From Trissonchulus latispiculum (Eukaryota > Nematoda > Enoplea > Enoplida > Ironidae): 64,000 nucleotides of DNA. Below, in pieces: positions 34,173 through 44,500 of this stretch. Made by a program: the position numbers and the translations under genes. How positions within the stretch are numbered: the first letter of the stretch is position 1; each line of letters opens with the position of its first letter. The DNA is taken from contig JASAND010020786.1 in assembly GCA_030248195.1 (NCBI GenBank), forward strand, positions 5,001 to 69,000. The letters are read 5' to 3'. The notes below the pieces were generated by a model. It had not been told where the DNA came from. It searched no databases and was given only the letters and a program-made list of their open reading frames with translations.

Positions 34173-34576
34173 ATGTCTAGTTGTGAATACAATAAACCAT
34201 ACCAGTGCGGTGAATGTGGTCAGACTTTCACAAGGGCGTTCAACCTCCAGCGTCATGTTCAAAACAGTCACAGTGCAAAAGCGGACTTCGAGGATTCTGA
34301 TTCTGATGTTAGTACGGAGTCCTCAAGGAGTAGTGACTCGGGCAGTAAGTTAAGATCAATTGGAGAATTTTAAACAGGTTGATCTATACCCACATCCAAC
34401 GTTGCAAAGGGTTTCTCGACGACCCACTCATTGAAAAAATTATGGATGAGCAAGTAGATTATGAACACGAATTTTCTCATGAAGAGGCCCTTAAACGAGC
34501 AATTGAAAAGAACCTCGATCTAGATACGGCGGTACTACCAGAAAAAACAGAAGGCGACGAGGATGGGTCCGATTAA
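34173..34576 (+). CDS. C2H2 zinc-finger ORF at the centre of the inverted-repeat element
   Basis: The first frame (34173-34373) has one canonical C2H2 finger at residues about 10-33, YQCGECGQTFTRAFNLQRH then VQNSH, followed by an acidic Ser/Asp-rich stretch. A second frame (34379-34576) continues with YTHIQRCKGF and an acidic helical tail (EDGSD end). A GTAAGT donor at 34345 and a CAG acceptor at 34377 would make a 33-base intron, but the phases do not match (the join gives a stop), so either a frameshift separates the two frames or they are used separately. Single-finger acidic proteins may bind DNA; the adjacent short repeats are candidate sites. That is inference. Confidence 0.55.
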
Positions 34577-34604
34577 AAACAATTCAGATTAAAAACATAT
34601 AAAT

Positions 34605-34800
34605 AGAGTAAGCTCGGTGTATGCTCAGTGTATACTCGGTGTTAGCTAGGAGTAACTTTCGAGTGACTCAGGGACTAAAATTACGGAAGCGGAAAGTTAA
34701 GATCAGAAAGGAAAGGACAGGGTCGGATTCAATGAAATATCAGGAAAAAGTATGCTTGGAGTAAGATTGGTGTAAGTTGAGAGTGACTCGGGGCACAAAT
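34605..34800. repeat. Short-repeat array right of the zinc-finger ORF
   Basis: AGCTCGGTGTATGCTCAGTG, ACTCGGTGTTAGCTAGGAGT and GCTTGGAGTAAGATTGGTGT are variants of the units at 33955-34030, in the same orientation, with GAGTGACTCGGGG repeated at about 34660 and 34785. The two arrays bracket the zinc-finger ORF. Confidence 0.65.
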
Positions 34801-35244
34801 CCTAGGTAGCTACGAAATTAGGTCAAGACAGGACAAGTAAGGGGGAAATCTATAAAACTTGAAAAAGTAGGGCAGGTAGGAATGACTCTAAATCGCGGAA
34901 CTAGTTTGTACAAATACGCCAGTTTCAACCTCATCCACCTTCCCTAGGGACGACGCCATCTTAAAATTTACTTTTACCCACGCTCACCATATGTTATCCC
35001 CTGGGACCACGCAGAGTTTTACTTAAGCTACCCTCCTGGGATAGTCTGTCGAGTATGCTTAATGACCTAATCTTTCGGTGCTTTTGATTTGCTGCTGATT
35101 TGATTTTGATCTTGCTCCCTTGGGGACCGCTAACTACCCTCTTGGGAATTGACAAAAATCTATAAAAGGAGCAAAAATCGGAAAATAGATGAGTCTCATT
35201 CGTTCTGTCGTGGTGGACGGTCGGTTTTAAAAGCTCTCTCGAAA

Positions 35245-35535
35245 ATGTTTTGGTGGTGTTGGTTTAGTGTTCAAGGTAACGAAGTTGAAATTTGGGAGTA
35301 CAGTGCGCCATGCTACTTCACCTCGGAAACAACTACTGAGGATGGGAGGCCGGCTATTTTTAAAATTAAGGGAAGTTTCGGATTACCATTTTTGGGGATT
35401 TTGGAAGGGTCGGATTTGGTTGACCTTCGGATGATTGACCAAAAACAAATTGCAATTACCGACAGCCTCGCTCAAACCCTGGGAGCCAAGCTCCGCCTTC
35501 GCCTCTGCACCCCATTATCCCAACAGTGCTTCTAA
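35245..35535 (+). CDS. Unrecognised 96-aa protein, right copy
   Basis: Inverted-repeat partner of 33455-33745. It begins MFWWCWFSVQGNEVEIWEYS and ends TPLSQQCF. I start it at the ATG shared with the left copy; an upstream TTG in the same frame gives a longer frame (35149), but that part spans the TATA region (CTATAAAAGG at 35161) and is unlikely to be translated. A polyadenylation-like AATAAAA follows near 35590. Same length as the left copy, no indels. Function unknown; the two copies point away from each other toward the ends of the element. Confidence 0.5.
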   Translation: MFWWCWFSVQGNEVEIWEYSAPCYFTSETTTEDGRPAIFKIKGSFGLPFLGILEGSDLVDLRMIDQKQIAITDSLAQTLGAKLRLRLCTPLSQQCF

Positions 35536-36118
35536 GGGCTACTGTAAATAGTTGTACATATTTATTGTATATAGAAAAAATTAAAAAGAATAAAACATAA
35601 AAACACAAAAACATTAGATGGTGATGGACCGGGCTTAGGTTGTACATATCATAGATTAGGTTTAGGTAGGTATTAGCTTAGGTAGGTAGATTAGGTTAGG
35701 TAGGAGTCCGGTAATGGGCCGACCCCGGGTCCCAAGCCCCGGGGGAAGAACACAGAGGGTCGGAAAAGAACAGGGAAACAAGACGAATTTCCATGTTGCC
35801 AGCGGAAAGGATATAAGTAAATGTAAACTGAAGGAAAGGTCAAAAGGTCACTCCCTCCCGGAGTGTTGGTCGAAATGGCCCTACTATACTACTATCGATG
35901 TTCCAAAATGTTTGGTCTATATTCATCCTGTTAGATGTCAGCATGTCAGAAAATTTCTGCAATTTTTTGCAAATTTTGCCAGTTTCGTAAGCCCATATGA
36001 ATGTTCAGATAATAATCTTTAAAACGATGTATAAAGCTCTTTCCAACTCCCAAAACTGCGAAAGTTATAGCGTTTCAAAAAATCACCACAAAAGCACTGC
36101 CCAAAAGGATACCAGCAC

Positions 36119-36908
36119 CAGTGATGGAACCGGGTCACTTAGGCTTGACCCGGTGACCCGGTGACCCGGTTGATCCCTGACCCGGTGACCCGGTGACCCG
36201 GTTTTCCAGAAAATTCCAAAATTTGCAAAAAATTTTCGATTTTGCCTAAGAACGCTAAATTTTTGGCGTCCATGTTCCATAACTACTTTGAAAAGAATAA
36301 CTATGATATACATATGTTTGCACTAGGTTTTCTTGAAATGCGTTTAATAGTATGGCTGTAGAATTTTCTAAATTTATGCAGAAATTAGTTGCAAAACCAA
36401 TAATTTGTGCGTCTGTGAAATTTTGCAGGGTCTAATATGAGTATATACTTGTCTAATAACACGCTGTACTTTAAAATGTGGTTTTCACTACGTAGTGAGT
36501 TAATAAATTTAATTGTACATTTACCTTCAACGTTTACCTTGGTTGCGAAAATAAACTGCAAACCATATTGTACTAAATAGAGTTATGCAGTAATCATGGA
36601 ACTTATGTATAAATCTAAAACTAAAAAGCTAAGCAATAATTTGCTAGATACAAATAACCTCAAGCTGCGAAAGTGCTCAAGACTAAAATGTAGAAAAAAA
36701 GCAAATTAATACTGTACATATCTAGAACAAAAATTTAACCTAAAATTTTAGTTTGGTAAGCGAAAAATTTCTAAAATTTGAGGTTAATTCAAAAAACCGG
36801 GTCAAGACCGGGTCGAAGCTCTAGACCCGGTGACCCGGTGACCCGGTCCAAAAAGTGACCCGAACTGACCGGGTGACCCGGTGACCCTGTGACCCGGTTC
36901 CATCGCTG
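36119..36908. mobile_element. hAT-type MITE with GACCCGGT subterminal arrays, 790 bp
   Basis: Exact 8-bp target duplication ACCAGCAC (36111-36118 and 36909-36916). Inverted ends are CAGTGATGGAACCGGG and the complement CAGCGATGGAACCGGG. Both ends carry arrays of GTGACCCGGT (36137-36204 and 36820-36895), candidate transposase binding sites. The interior is AT-rich and non-coding. It landed about 9 bases from the terminus of the TTAA element. Confidence 0.9.
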
Positions 36909-36924
36909 ACCAGCACCTTAAGTG

Positions 36925-37590
36925 TGAATGAAATTTTCCGGGTTATGTATTGGCATTGCCTTTTTGCAAGTACCAGTTTTCTTTGGTTCCATACTTGTCC
37001 ATTCTCCAATAAATATGAGTACTCTCTCTTCGTTTGTTAATATTCGATGTAGTTCAGAATATTGAGGCAGACCGTTGCTGACTTTAGCTTGAAGACCTAA
37101 AGCTTTAGGTCGCCCACTTTGTACTGCTGAAATCTGCTTCTTTCTATCATTAGTAGCAGCTACAATGTACTCAAACTGACATTTTCCCACCCTTGTCTTA
37201 TATACAACAACATACAGTACATACAATAAACCATTTATGTTCAGATCCAGAGGAATAAAAGGTGGGTTTCGGAATACGCCACCAACTTAACCACTACAGG
37301 GACCTCCTGCCACTGAGTTACAGGAGTTATCCTGCTGACCTAGGTCCCTGGTTGACTTTGTATATTTTACCATCCTATAATGTTATCTTCCTCAGGGTCT
37401 TTTCAGGGTCGAAAGTCTTTCCAAGCAATCGAAAACATATGTTTGTACTGTGTTGACCTATCTGAATTCCTATGTCTGGTAACCTTACAAAGAGAGAATT
37501 AGGTTACTGAATATCACGAAAAAACAATGTCACTTATTGTTGGAGTTACCTACATGCAACTAAGATTCAACCGTAATCAAAGATTCTTTT
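36925..37590. other. No gene supported
   Basis: Open frames on both strands (for example 36918-37226 minus, with a YVLYVVVYKTRVGKCQFEYI segment) show no recognised domain. I cannot exclude a transposase remnant, but see nothing that supports one. Confidence 0.4.
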
Positions 37591-37599
37591 TTTTCCTGT

Positions 37600-38350
37600 A
37601 CTGCCCCACCCCAGTTGCTTTCGCGAGGAGGGGTAACGCCAGACCAAAATTTTGCTTGGGTCCACGGTCTGGCGTTGAATAATTGCATGAGCAATTACCC
37701 GAGGCGAAGGCAAGGCTACTGCGGGAGCAGAAATGATCACGATGCACTAACCGCATCATGACCACCCGTCAGCTCCATCCAAGGGGTTTCCCCCCTGCAC
37801 GGCCAACTCCTTGAAAAACTCGGATAAAACTGACACAATTAAGGGGGAATTCTGATACTATCGTATCAGACCTATATAATACAAATAATTTGATTGTTGC
37901 CAGCTGGCAACAGACAAGTTTGACACATGGTATTGTTCGTAAAGGTTTGTTGAATCCGTCGGATTCCAAATTACGTGTTTGCGGCCAGCAAGTGCAGAGG
38001 CTACCTTCTCACCTCTGGGCGGCCTAGGTGTATGCGTAGCAATATATTACACAAAGTATTTGAACCATATCGTATGAGTTAATCGCTTGAAATTAGAAAA
38101 CAAATAAGCACAGGGGGACCTTTTTCACCCCCCATACCTATTTTGTTTCCTAACCAAGTACAGTTTCCAAGTTTGTTTATGCTTATACTTAAACTACTTA
38201 AACACAACTTAACTGTTGATAATTAATAACTTATTATGTAAATTGCCTATTTAGCTAACTAAGTTAACTAAGTAGTAGCAATAAACACGGTGGGACCTTT
38301 CCTACCCCCCATGTTTATTACTATCCTCAAGGTTAGTAAATGAGTTTAGA
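37600..38350. repeat. Hairpin-rich segment
   Basis: Contains the 11-bp stem AACGCCAGACC/GGTCTGGCGTT (37635-37645 with 37666-37676), GTTGCCAGCTGGCAAC near 37898, CTGATACTATCGTATCAG near 37853, and two hairpins with an ACCTTT(TT)C core (38113-38133 and 38281-38318). It resembles the larger hairpin-dense domain at 55.5-60.1 kb. No coding signal. Confidence 0.6.
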
Positions 38351-38360
38351 GAAAAGAGAC

Positions 38361-39880
38361 TTAGCTGTTCCATTGATGGTTACACGGCTGGCGAGTAAGG
38401 ACATCCTCCATACCCCCACTGGTTACTTTGTCTGCGCCTGATAACCCCTGGCGCAGGAGGGGACGCATCGCTTCATCATCCAGCCGATGAATCACAGCGT
38501 TCGTTTTAGATTTCAGCAAAGGTGTAGGGTGGAACTTTGGATGGGTCGAACTGGTCTTCACACTTGACGTCTTCAAGCTTCCTGAATCCAAGTTTTGCTC
38601 GAAACAGTTGCGAGTGTCACATGAGAACAAGTCGGTGCGCTCGAAATAGTCGATTACCAATTCTGATTGGCACATCACAAATTCTTTGTCGATGCCACAG
38701 TACCGCCAACAAGTTCGATTTTAAATATGTATGTTGAGCAAACTGGTCAGGCATAAGCAACTCAAAACTTCGGGACATTTCCCATCTTTTTGTATCCTGA
38801 GATGGAGATTCCGTCAGCGTAACATAGGGACTGGATTGATTTAGGTTTGTAAGATGACTGACAATTATTTGCCGGGTGAGAATTCGCGAAACGCAGAATA
38901 GGCGGCTTAGAAAAGGACATCACTAGATTTGTTGGAAAGTGAAATGCAAGAAATGCCAGAAAATCAGTTCCAAATTATCAGATAAGCTTCTTTAACTTAT
39001 CTTCAGAAGTTACAATTCGAAAATTTAGTTGAGCAAAAAGCTACTACTCCTCGCAAGCGTTGGATCCGATCAATCACTCCGGTCCATTGCCAAAGATTCT
39101 TGATTACATATCGTTTTCACTGTTAGCACAGAACTCATGTTTTCACAAAACATAGTCATCACACTATGTTTTGCATAAAATTATTTGGCGTGGAGGATTT
39201 CGATCCACTCTTCAAAACATGTTTTTAGTACCTATTGGTAGGTAGTTTTGCAATTTCTGTAGCATTCTTCCAGTCGGTTTAGTCCAATCGCCTTGCTCTG
39301 TAAAATTAATTTTTCGCCTGATCTTTTTATATTATCGAAAGTCCGGTGTTATTTGGCTGTCAGTTGATTGGCTGATTTTCATGCGAGCAATAAATATCTA
39401 ATTCCCCTTTTAAGGGTAACTTGTCTTAGTTTTGACGGTCATTCGAGCTCAGATAAGTGGCTAACTTTAAATTGCTGCTAAGCCCTGTAAACTAACTGCA
39501 GTCTAGGCACTGTTAACGATGGATAGTTGTCGATTATTGATTGAAAATTAAAATTTCCTCAACTAACGGTAGAGGCTTATAAAAGTAGTTTCGACTGGAC
39601 TAAGGTGTAACTTATTCTATGAGAAGGTAATATATGTTTGCAATTGTATTTTCAGTGATCCAAGAAACAGTTGTCAAGAGTTTCCTTGGCAACTATGTAG
39701 TAGATTGAATAGAGATTAGATTTTCAAATAAGCTTTAATGAAGAGCTGCCTTTTTTGATTGCTGTTATTTTTTGTATAGTAGTTTTGTATTATACGAAAA
39801 TAAGTCTCAACCATTGCTGGAACAATTTGATTGGGAGAGGGCACAGAAAAATAGTTTATCATTTGCCTGCGGAAATGCTA
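38361..39880. other. No gene supported
   Basis: A minus-strand frame at 38361-38678 (105 codons, with SELVIDYFERTDLFSCDTRN) has a moderately protein-like composition, but neither a family nor splice signals that I can confirm. The rest is AT-rich. Confidence 0.35.
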
Positions 39881-39887
39881 TTAGGCT

Positions 39888-39889
39888 GA

Positions 39890-39967
<78 letters not shown>
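39888..39967. repeat. (ATT)n microsatellite
   Basis: About 26 uninterrupted TTA/ATT triplets. The poly-Tyr frame reported over it is an artefact. A shorter, interrupted ATT tract is at 40898-40938. Confidence 0.98.
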
Positions 39968-39969
<2 letters not shown>

Positions 39970-41500
39970 AAGACTAGTGGCTTCGTTACACAGTTTATAT
40001 TAAGAAATACACATATATGATGGTTAGGTACAGACATATTATATTTTTCAGATATTTCAGCAAATAAATAAATACATATGTTTTCATTATATGTTTTTGT
40101 TTCTCTTTCTTGGGGGCATATCGTCTTGCTCCTCTTGTAAGCATTTTGGGTCAAGATTTAATATCACACTTACGAATGTGAATATCAGAATCAGCTAAGA
40201 GAATTTCATTCACTTTCAGAGAATTAAGGATGGTTTGCTAACGATACTAATTAGGCCTATACTCTGATTGGAGTCCAATTTCTTCCGAGCTTTATACTTT
40301 ATCCAACCATTCTTAAATCTGAAATCAAAGCTATAAATATAAATATTGCAATAGCCTTTAACTTTAAGTATTCTCACACTGTACATAATTTAAATTTCTC
40401 ATTTATTGCTCGTCATTAATTTTAACTTTTGTTTTCTACATACAAACTTACATTCAAAATTTAATGGCAGTAGATAATCCACAAAATCATGCATTCTTTG
40501 GTAGTCGCAAAAGACATGACTGATAAAATCACAAAAAACTTATTTTATCAACATTTCCAGTCTTCTACTTTTGTGTCAAAAAAGGCGTATGTTACAGCAC
40601 ATGGATAATCTGAGATCCAATCCTGTTACTCTCCTTTACAAAGCATTCTCAAATTAGAACTGCACTAAATCAGAAGTCACGGATCAAAGGAAGGGAAAAC
40701 TAATTTTTTCTTTCAAAATAACCACCACCAAAATTTTCCGCAAAATAACGCGCGCCTTTAAGGTCCCCCCCTTGTTCGCAAGGATGGTTCAATGAAAAAA
40801 GTTCAAGAAAACAAATTGTAAGTTTCATTATTTTCTACAAATTGACGATGAAAAATTCCATTGTTATTGTTATCGTAAAAGTTAAGGTAGTTTATTAATA
40901 TAATTATTATTATTAATATTATTATTATTATTATTTTTATTCCGAAAAAATAAAATCCTTATCAAAAGTGTTAGTTCAAAGTCTTGTTTAACCGGAAGAC
41001 AGCCAATCAATCTTGGGCCAGTTTCACAAAAATGTTTTCAGGTTCTAAACTATACTTATAAAGTCTCCAGGTAAGGTCTCTGATCGGTTTCAATCAGAAG
41101 AATGAGGCGTGCTCGACAACTCCAGAATTCGATAAGGCTTTTATGAGACTCCTGGAAAGTACTGGTCCAGTGAGTAGAGTCACCTAAGACAGTGTCCCAA
41201 GATCCGGTAGATGCGAAAAGCTTGAGAAAATGACTAAGTTTCGGTCTCGTCCAACTGGCTGATTGGCTCAGTAAATGTTTTAGTTACTGGCTGGACTGAT
41301 CAGGTTTTCGCATAGAAGAACATTGTACGCGTTTCGTACCACTTTGATTTCCTAGTAAACGTTTATTACCTTTCCTTTAAAAACGTTTATTACCGATATC
41401 TTGCTACATATAATTAGATTTTAGAAATCTTGCATAATGCACTGAACCTGTTCATAGTATATGCATTTGCCGAAAGCTTCAGATATTGCATTTTTGTAAT
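39970..41500. other. No gene supported
   Basis: AT-rich DNA upstream of the CHK-like gene. The CHK promoter should be at the right end, but I could not identify a clear TATA box or initiator. Confidence 0.4.
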
Positions 41501-41544
41501 TTTGTTCTTTCATAGCTAAGATAAGAGTTCTCTTGAAGTCGCAC

Positions 41545-44500
41545 ATGTTTCGAGCGCTGCTGAACAGTCAACGAAACGAAGATGATCTTCTGCCGATGGA
41601 AAAGTATAAGCTTGAGCATGTGCTCAACGAGGCTACAGCAGCCAATGGACGCCTGTTGAGCACTGAGTGCGAAGAGATCGCTGAAGGAAAAGGATTTCTA
41701 TCAATCATCACAAGAGTTCATCTGGAATGGGACAGTTACAGCAGTGAAGGTGTGTTTGTGACTTTAAAACTATTGGAGGTTAAATCTATTGTCATCGGGG
41801 CTGGGTCGAATTTATACGATGCAGGTTACTGTGCTCGGTAGAAGGTCGGTAGAGATATTCCTATGCTAAAACGGGCCTATTGTAGAAAATGTAGTGGTTA
41901 GTATTTAGTAGTAGTTAGTATACAGAATCGTGGAAACCAGTCAGTATCCTAGTGTTGGAATTGGTTTTACCAGACTGCAATTTAATCCTTTTGTTTGGAA
42001 GCTAAAGAATGGAGGAGGGAGATTTTAACGCCGCTCAGGTGGCATAGCTAGGAGAAGAATAAACCAAACCCGACTGCATTGTTGAATAAGCTAATTGTTG
42101 AATGTTGAAAGTTGAACTTATTAATTTCGTGACTGGTGGTGATGTAACTTGAACTAAGTGCTGGATTGGTTTTTAGGTCTTCATTTGCTGCCAGATGACC
42201 ATAATAATATAATACTGCCATAATATAATATATAATAATATAATATAATATGGTCTAATCAATACAATATAATATAATTGTTTACAAATTGTCTTATATT
42301 ATATTTCATGCATCGTTTTAGACTTGGATAAGTTGCCTGATAGAGTTATCATTAAACAACCAACTCTGGAAAAGATTAAACAGGTGGAAGCTGCTGCGGC
42401 AGAAGACATTTTTGATATTCAGACACTGCGTCAGGTATTGGTTCATCATGTATCATTATTAAGCTTAACCTTTATTTATAATGTGTTGGAAACATGCACA
42501 TAAATTAGTTTGGGTGCGGTTCTTTAAAAAATATAAGTTTTAGAATATTGCTACTCCTGTTTTTAATGTTTTTAACTCGGGATGAACAGTTAGCCTTGCC
42601 TTTTTTTGTCTGTCAATCGGAAAAGAATTTCTCAGCATGCAGAGGCGCTCCCAATGGTTTTATAGTAACTCTATATCCAACAAACGAGGAAGTGGTTGTA
42701 TGCATGTCCCCTCCCAAAGGAACAATTTTCCTTGTGTGGTTTAGCACCTTTAGGTAATGCCAAAAAGAAAATCTCTCCAGTGGCTTGTTCTGCTTCAGTA
42801 GAATATGCACACTTTATCTAACGAATCCAAATTTTGTTGAGGCAATCCAGTAAATAGTTATTTCAGGGACCAATGTACGCAGATTTTGCAAACAATAGCA
42901 GCCACTCAGCCATGAAAAGAGGTTTACCTTAATTCTGGTATTATTCAGTTTCTTTCTGAAATATCATAAGTTTGGCTTGCCCTTCGTTGTTGCTTCCGTC
43001 AACTGTCTAATTCCACTGTTGCTCGTTTGTATATTTTATTTCAGTGATCCAAGTTTTAACTGTTTCAGGTTCACAATCGAGAAGTTTCATGTTATCGATA
43101 TTTCACTGCCAACGGATCCCGTCCGCCGTTTCCGATGGCGACCTGCTACTACACAGAGGAAGCCAGCGAATCCAGAGCAGGAATGCTGATTCTGAAGGAT
43201 CTGGGAAAGGAGGCCGTTTCTACGGCATTTAACGAATATCTGAATGTTGCCAAAATGGAAGAATTAATGAAAATTATCGGAGAAATGCAAGCTTACAGCA
43301 TGCAACACACCGGCTGGGAAGAATTTAAAAGTAATTAATCTTGGCGGTTATTATCGGAGGGTTGTGTTTTGCCTCTTCCGCACTATTGGTTAATAAGGGG
43401 ACTTGGCGAATTCGAGCCCCTCGCTGTCCGCCCGGACAAGTTACATGCCCTACAAGCCCGTAACGGGATGAGGAAAGTCTGGGCTAGGAGAAAGCATAAT
43501 TGGTCTGGGTGTTACACTACGTTTCTTAAAAAGATTTTCGGCCTCCCCTGAATATGTTGTTAATACTGTTCTAATTTCATAAAATTGACAAAAAGCATTG
43601 AATTATTTCTAGAAAATTGTTTTGTCTTGTTGAAAATTGTTTTACGAATTATGCACTGCTTTTTATGAGCGTTAATGTTAATTTAGTGAAGAATTAAATT
43701 ATCATATCATTGTTAGGATTATTAATTAGAACTAGATGTCCCCCCTGGAAAATTTGTGTACATGAGACAAGCCCGTTTAAATAGTTTGTTGGGACAGTAC
43801 AGGACGCCAGGATCGGACCTTATCTTAATGTACGTCCCGTACTAGGAATAAAGGGATATATGAGGTGACTCCAGGAAGGGAAATAGGACAATGATATGCT
43901 ACAGGTTTGAGGATTTCACAGATTTGGCTGACTGAAATCTAAACTTTAATCGAACTTGTACTACCTATAGATGTAAACACTTTCTGAGACATATTTACTA
44001 AATTTTAAAACAGAAAATTTTGTGAAGCTATATTCTGATGTATGCTGACCATAGGATAACGTGGGGGGAATGGGGGTGGTACAGACCCCCCAGACCGACA
44101 AAACCGGGTAGACCCCTCAGCGAAAAAGAAAAAAAGGGTAGACCCTCTCGTCCAGAAAGGAAAAAAGGGTAGACCACTACGGGATTTTTACCAAAAATGC
44201 GTAATTTTGTAGCAAATTTTAGCGATTTTTTTTCAAACGCTTTCTTAAAAATCGCTAAAAATTGTCATTTTTACTAAATTTTTGTCAAAAACTTTAAAAA
44301 TTAGCAATTTTTGCTAATTTCGGTGCAGACCCCCTTAAAATTTTGGAATTTTCAGGGGTAGACCTCTCGCCGAGATCGGGGTAGACCCCCCCAGAATCTT
44401 TAATGTATGATGCTGACCGACCAGGGATGGAAACTGGGTCATGGGTCACTGGGTCATGGGTCGTTTGGGTCGCCATTTTTGCTTGGGTCACTGGGTCTTG

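Larger units (their letters stand above)
32932..35893. mobile_element. 2.96-kb element with long inverted repeats, two outward ORFs and a zinc-finger ORF
   Basis: The flanks are ATCCAT (32926-32931) and ATCGAT (35894-35899); the uninterrupted copy at 23.87 kb reads ATCGAT once, so this is a 6-bp target duplication with one change. Inverted arms run from 32932 to about 33835 and from about 35160 to 35893, starting AGTAGTAGGGCC on the left and AGTAGTATAGTAGGGCC on the complement of the right. Each arm holds a TATAAAAGG box and a 96-codon ORF transcribed outward. The 1.3-kb centre holds a C2H2 zinc-finger ORF between short repeat arrays. No transposase motif was recognised. I know of no described family with this layout. 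Confidence 0.75.
32145..36917. mobile_element. TTAA-flanked element (copy 3) carrying two nested insertions
   Basis: TTAA at 32141-32144 and 36918-36921. The ends are GGTGCTGGTTTCC on the left and CCAGCACC on the right. Removing the 2.96-kb element (32932-35893, with its 6-bp duplication) and the hAT element (36119-36908, with its 8-bp duplication) leaves about 1.0 kb that matches, in inverse orientation, the copy at 23645-24642. The nesting gives the order of events: TTAA element first, the other two later. Confidence 0.85.

Noticed and set aside
39772..40020. Poly-tyrosine protein
   Set aside because: Artefact of the (ATT)n microsatellite.
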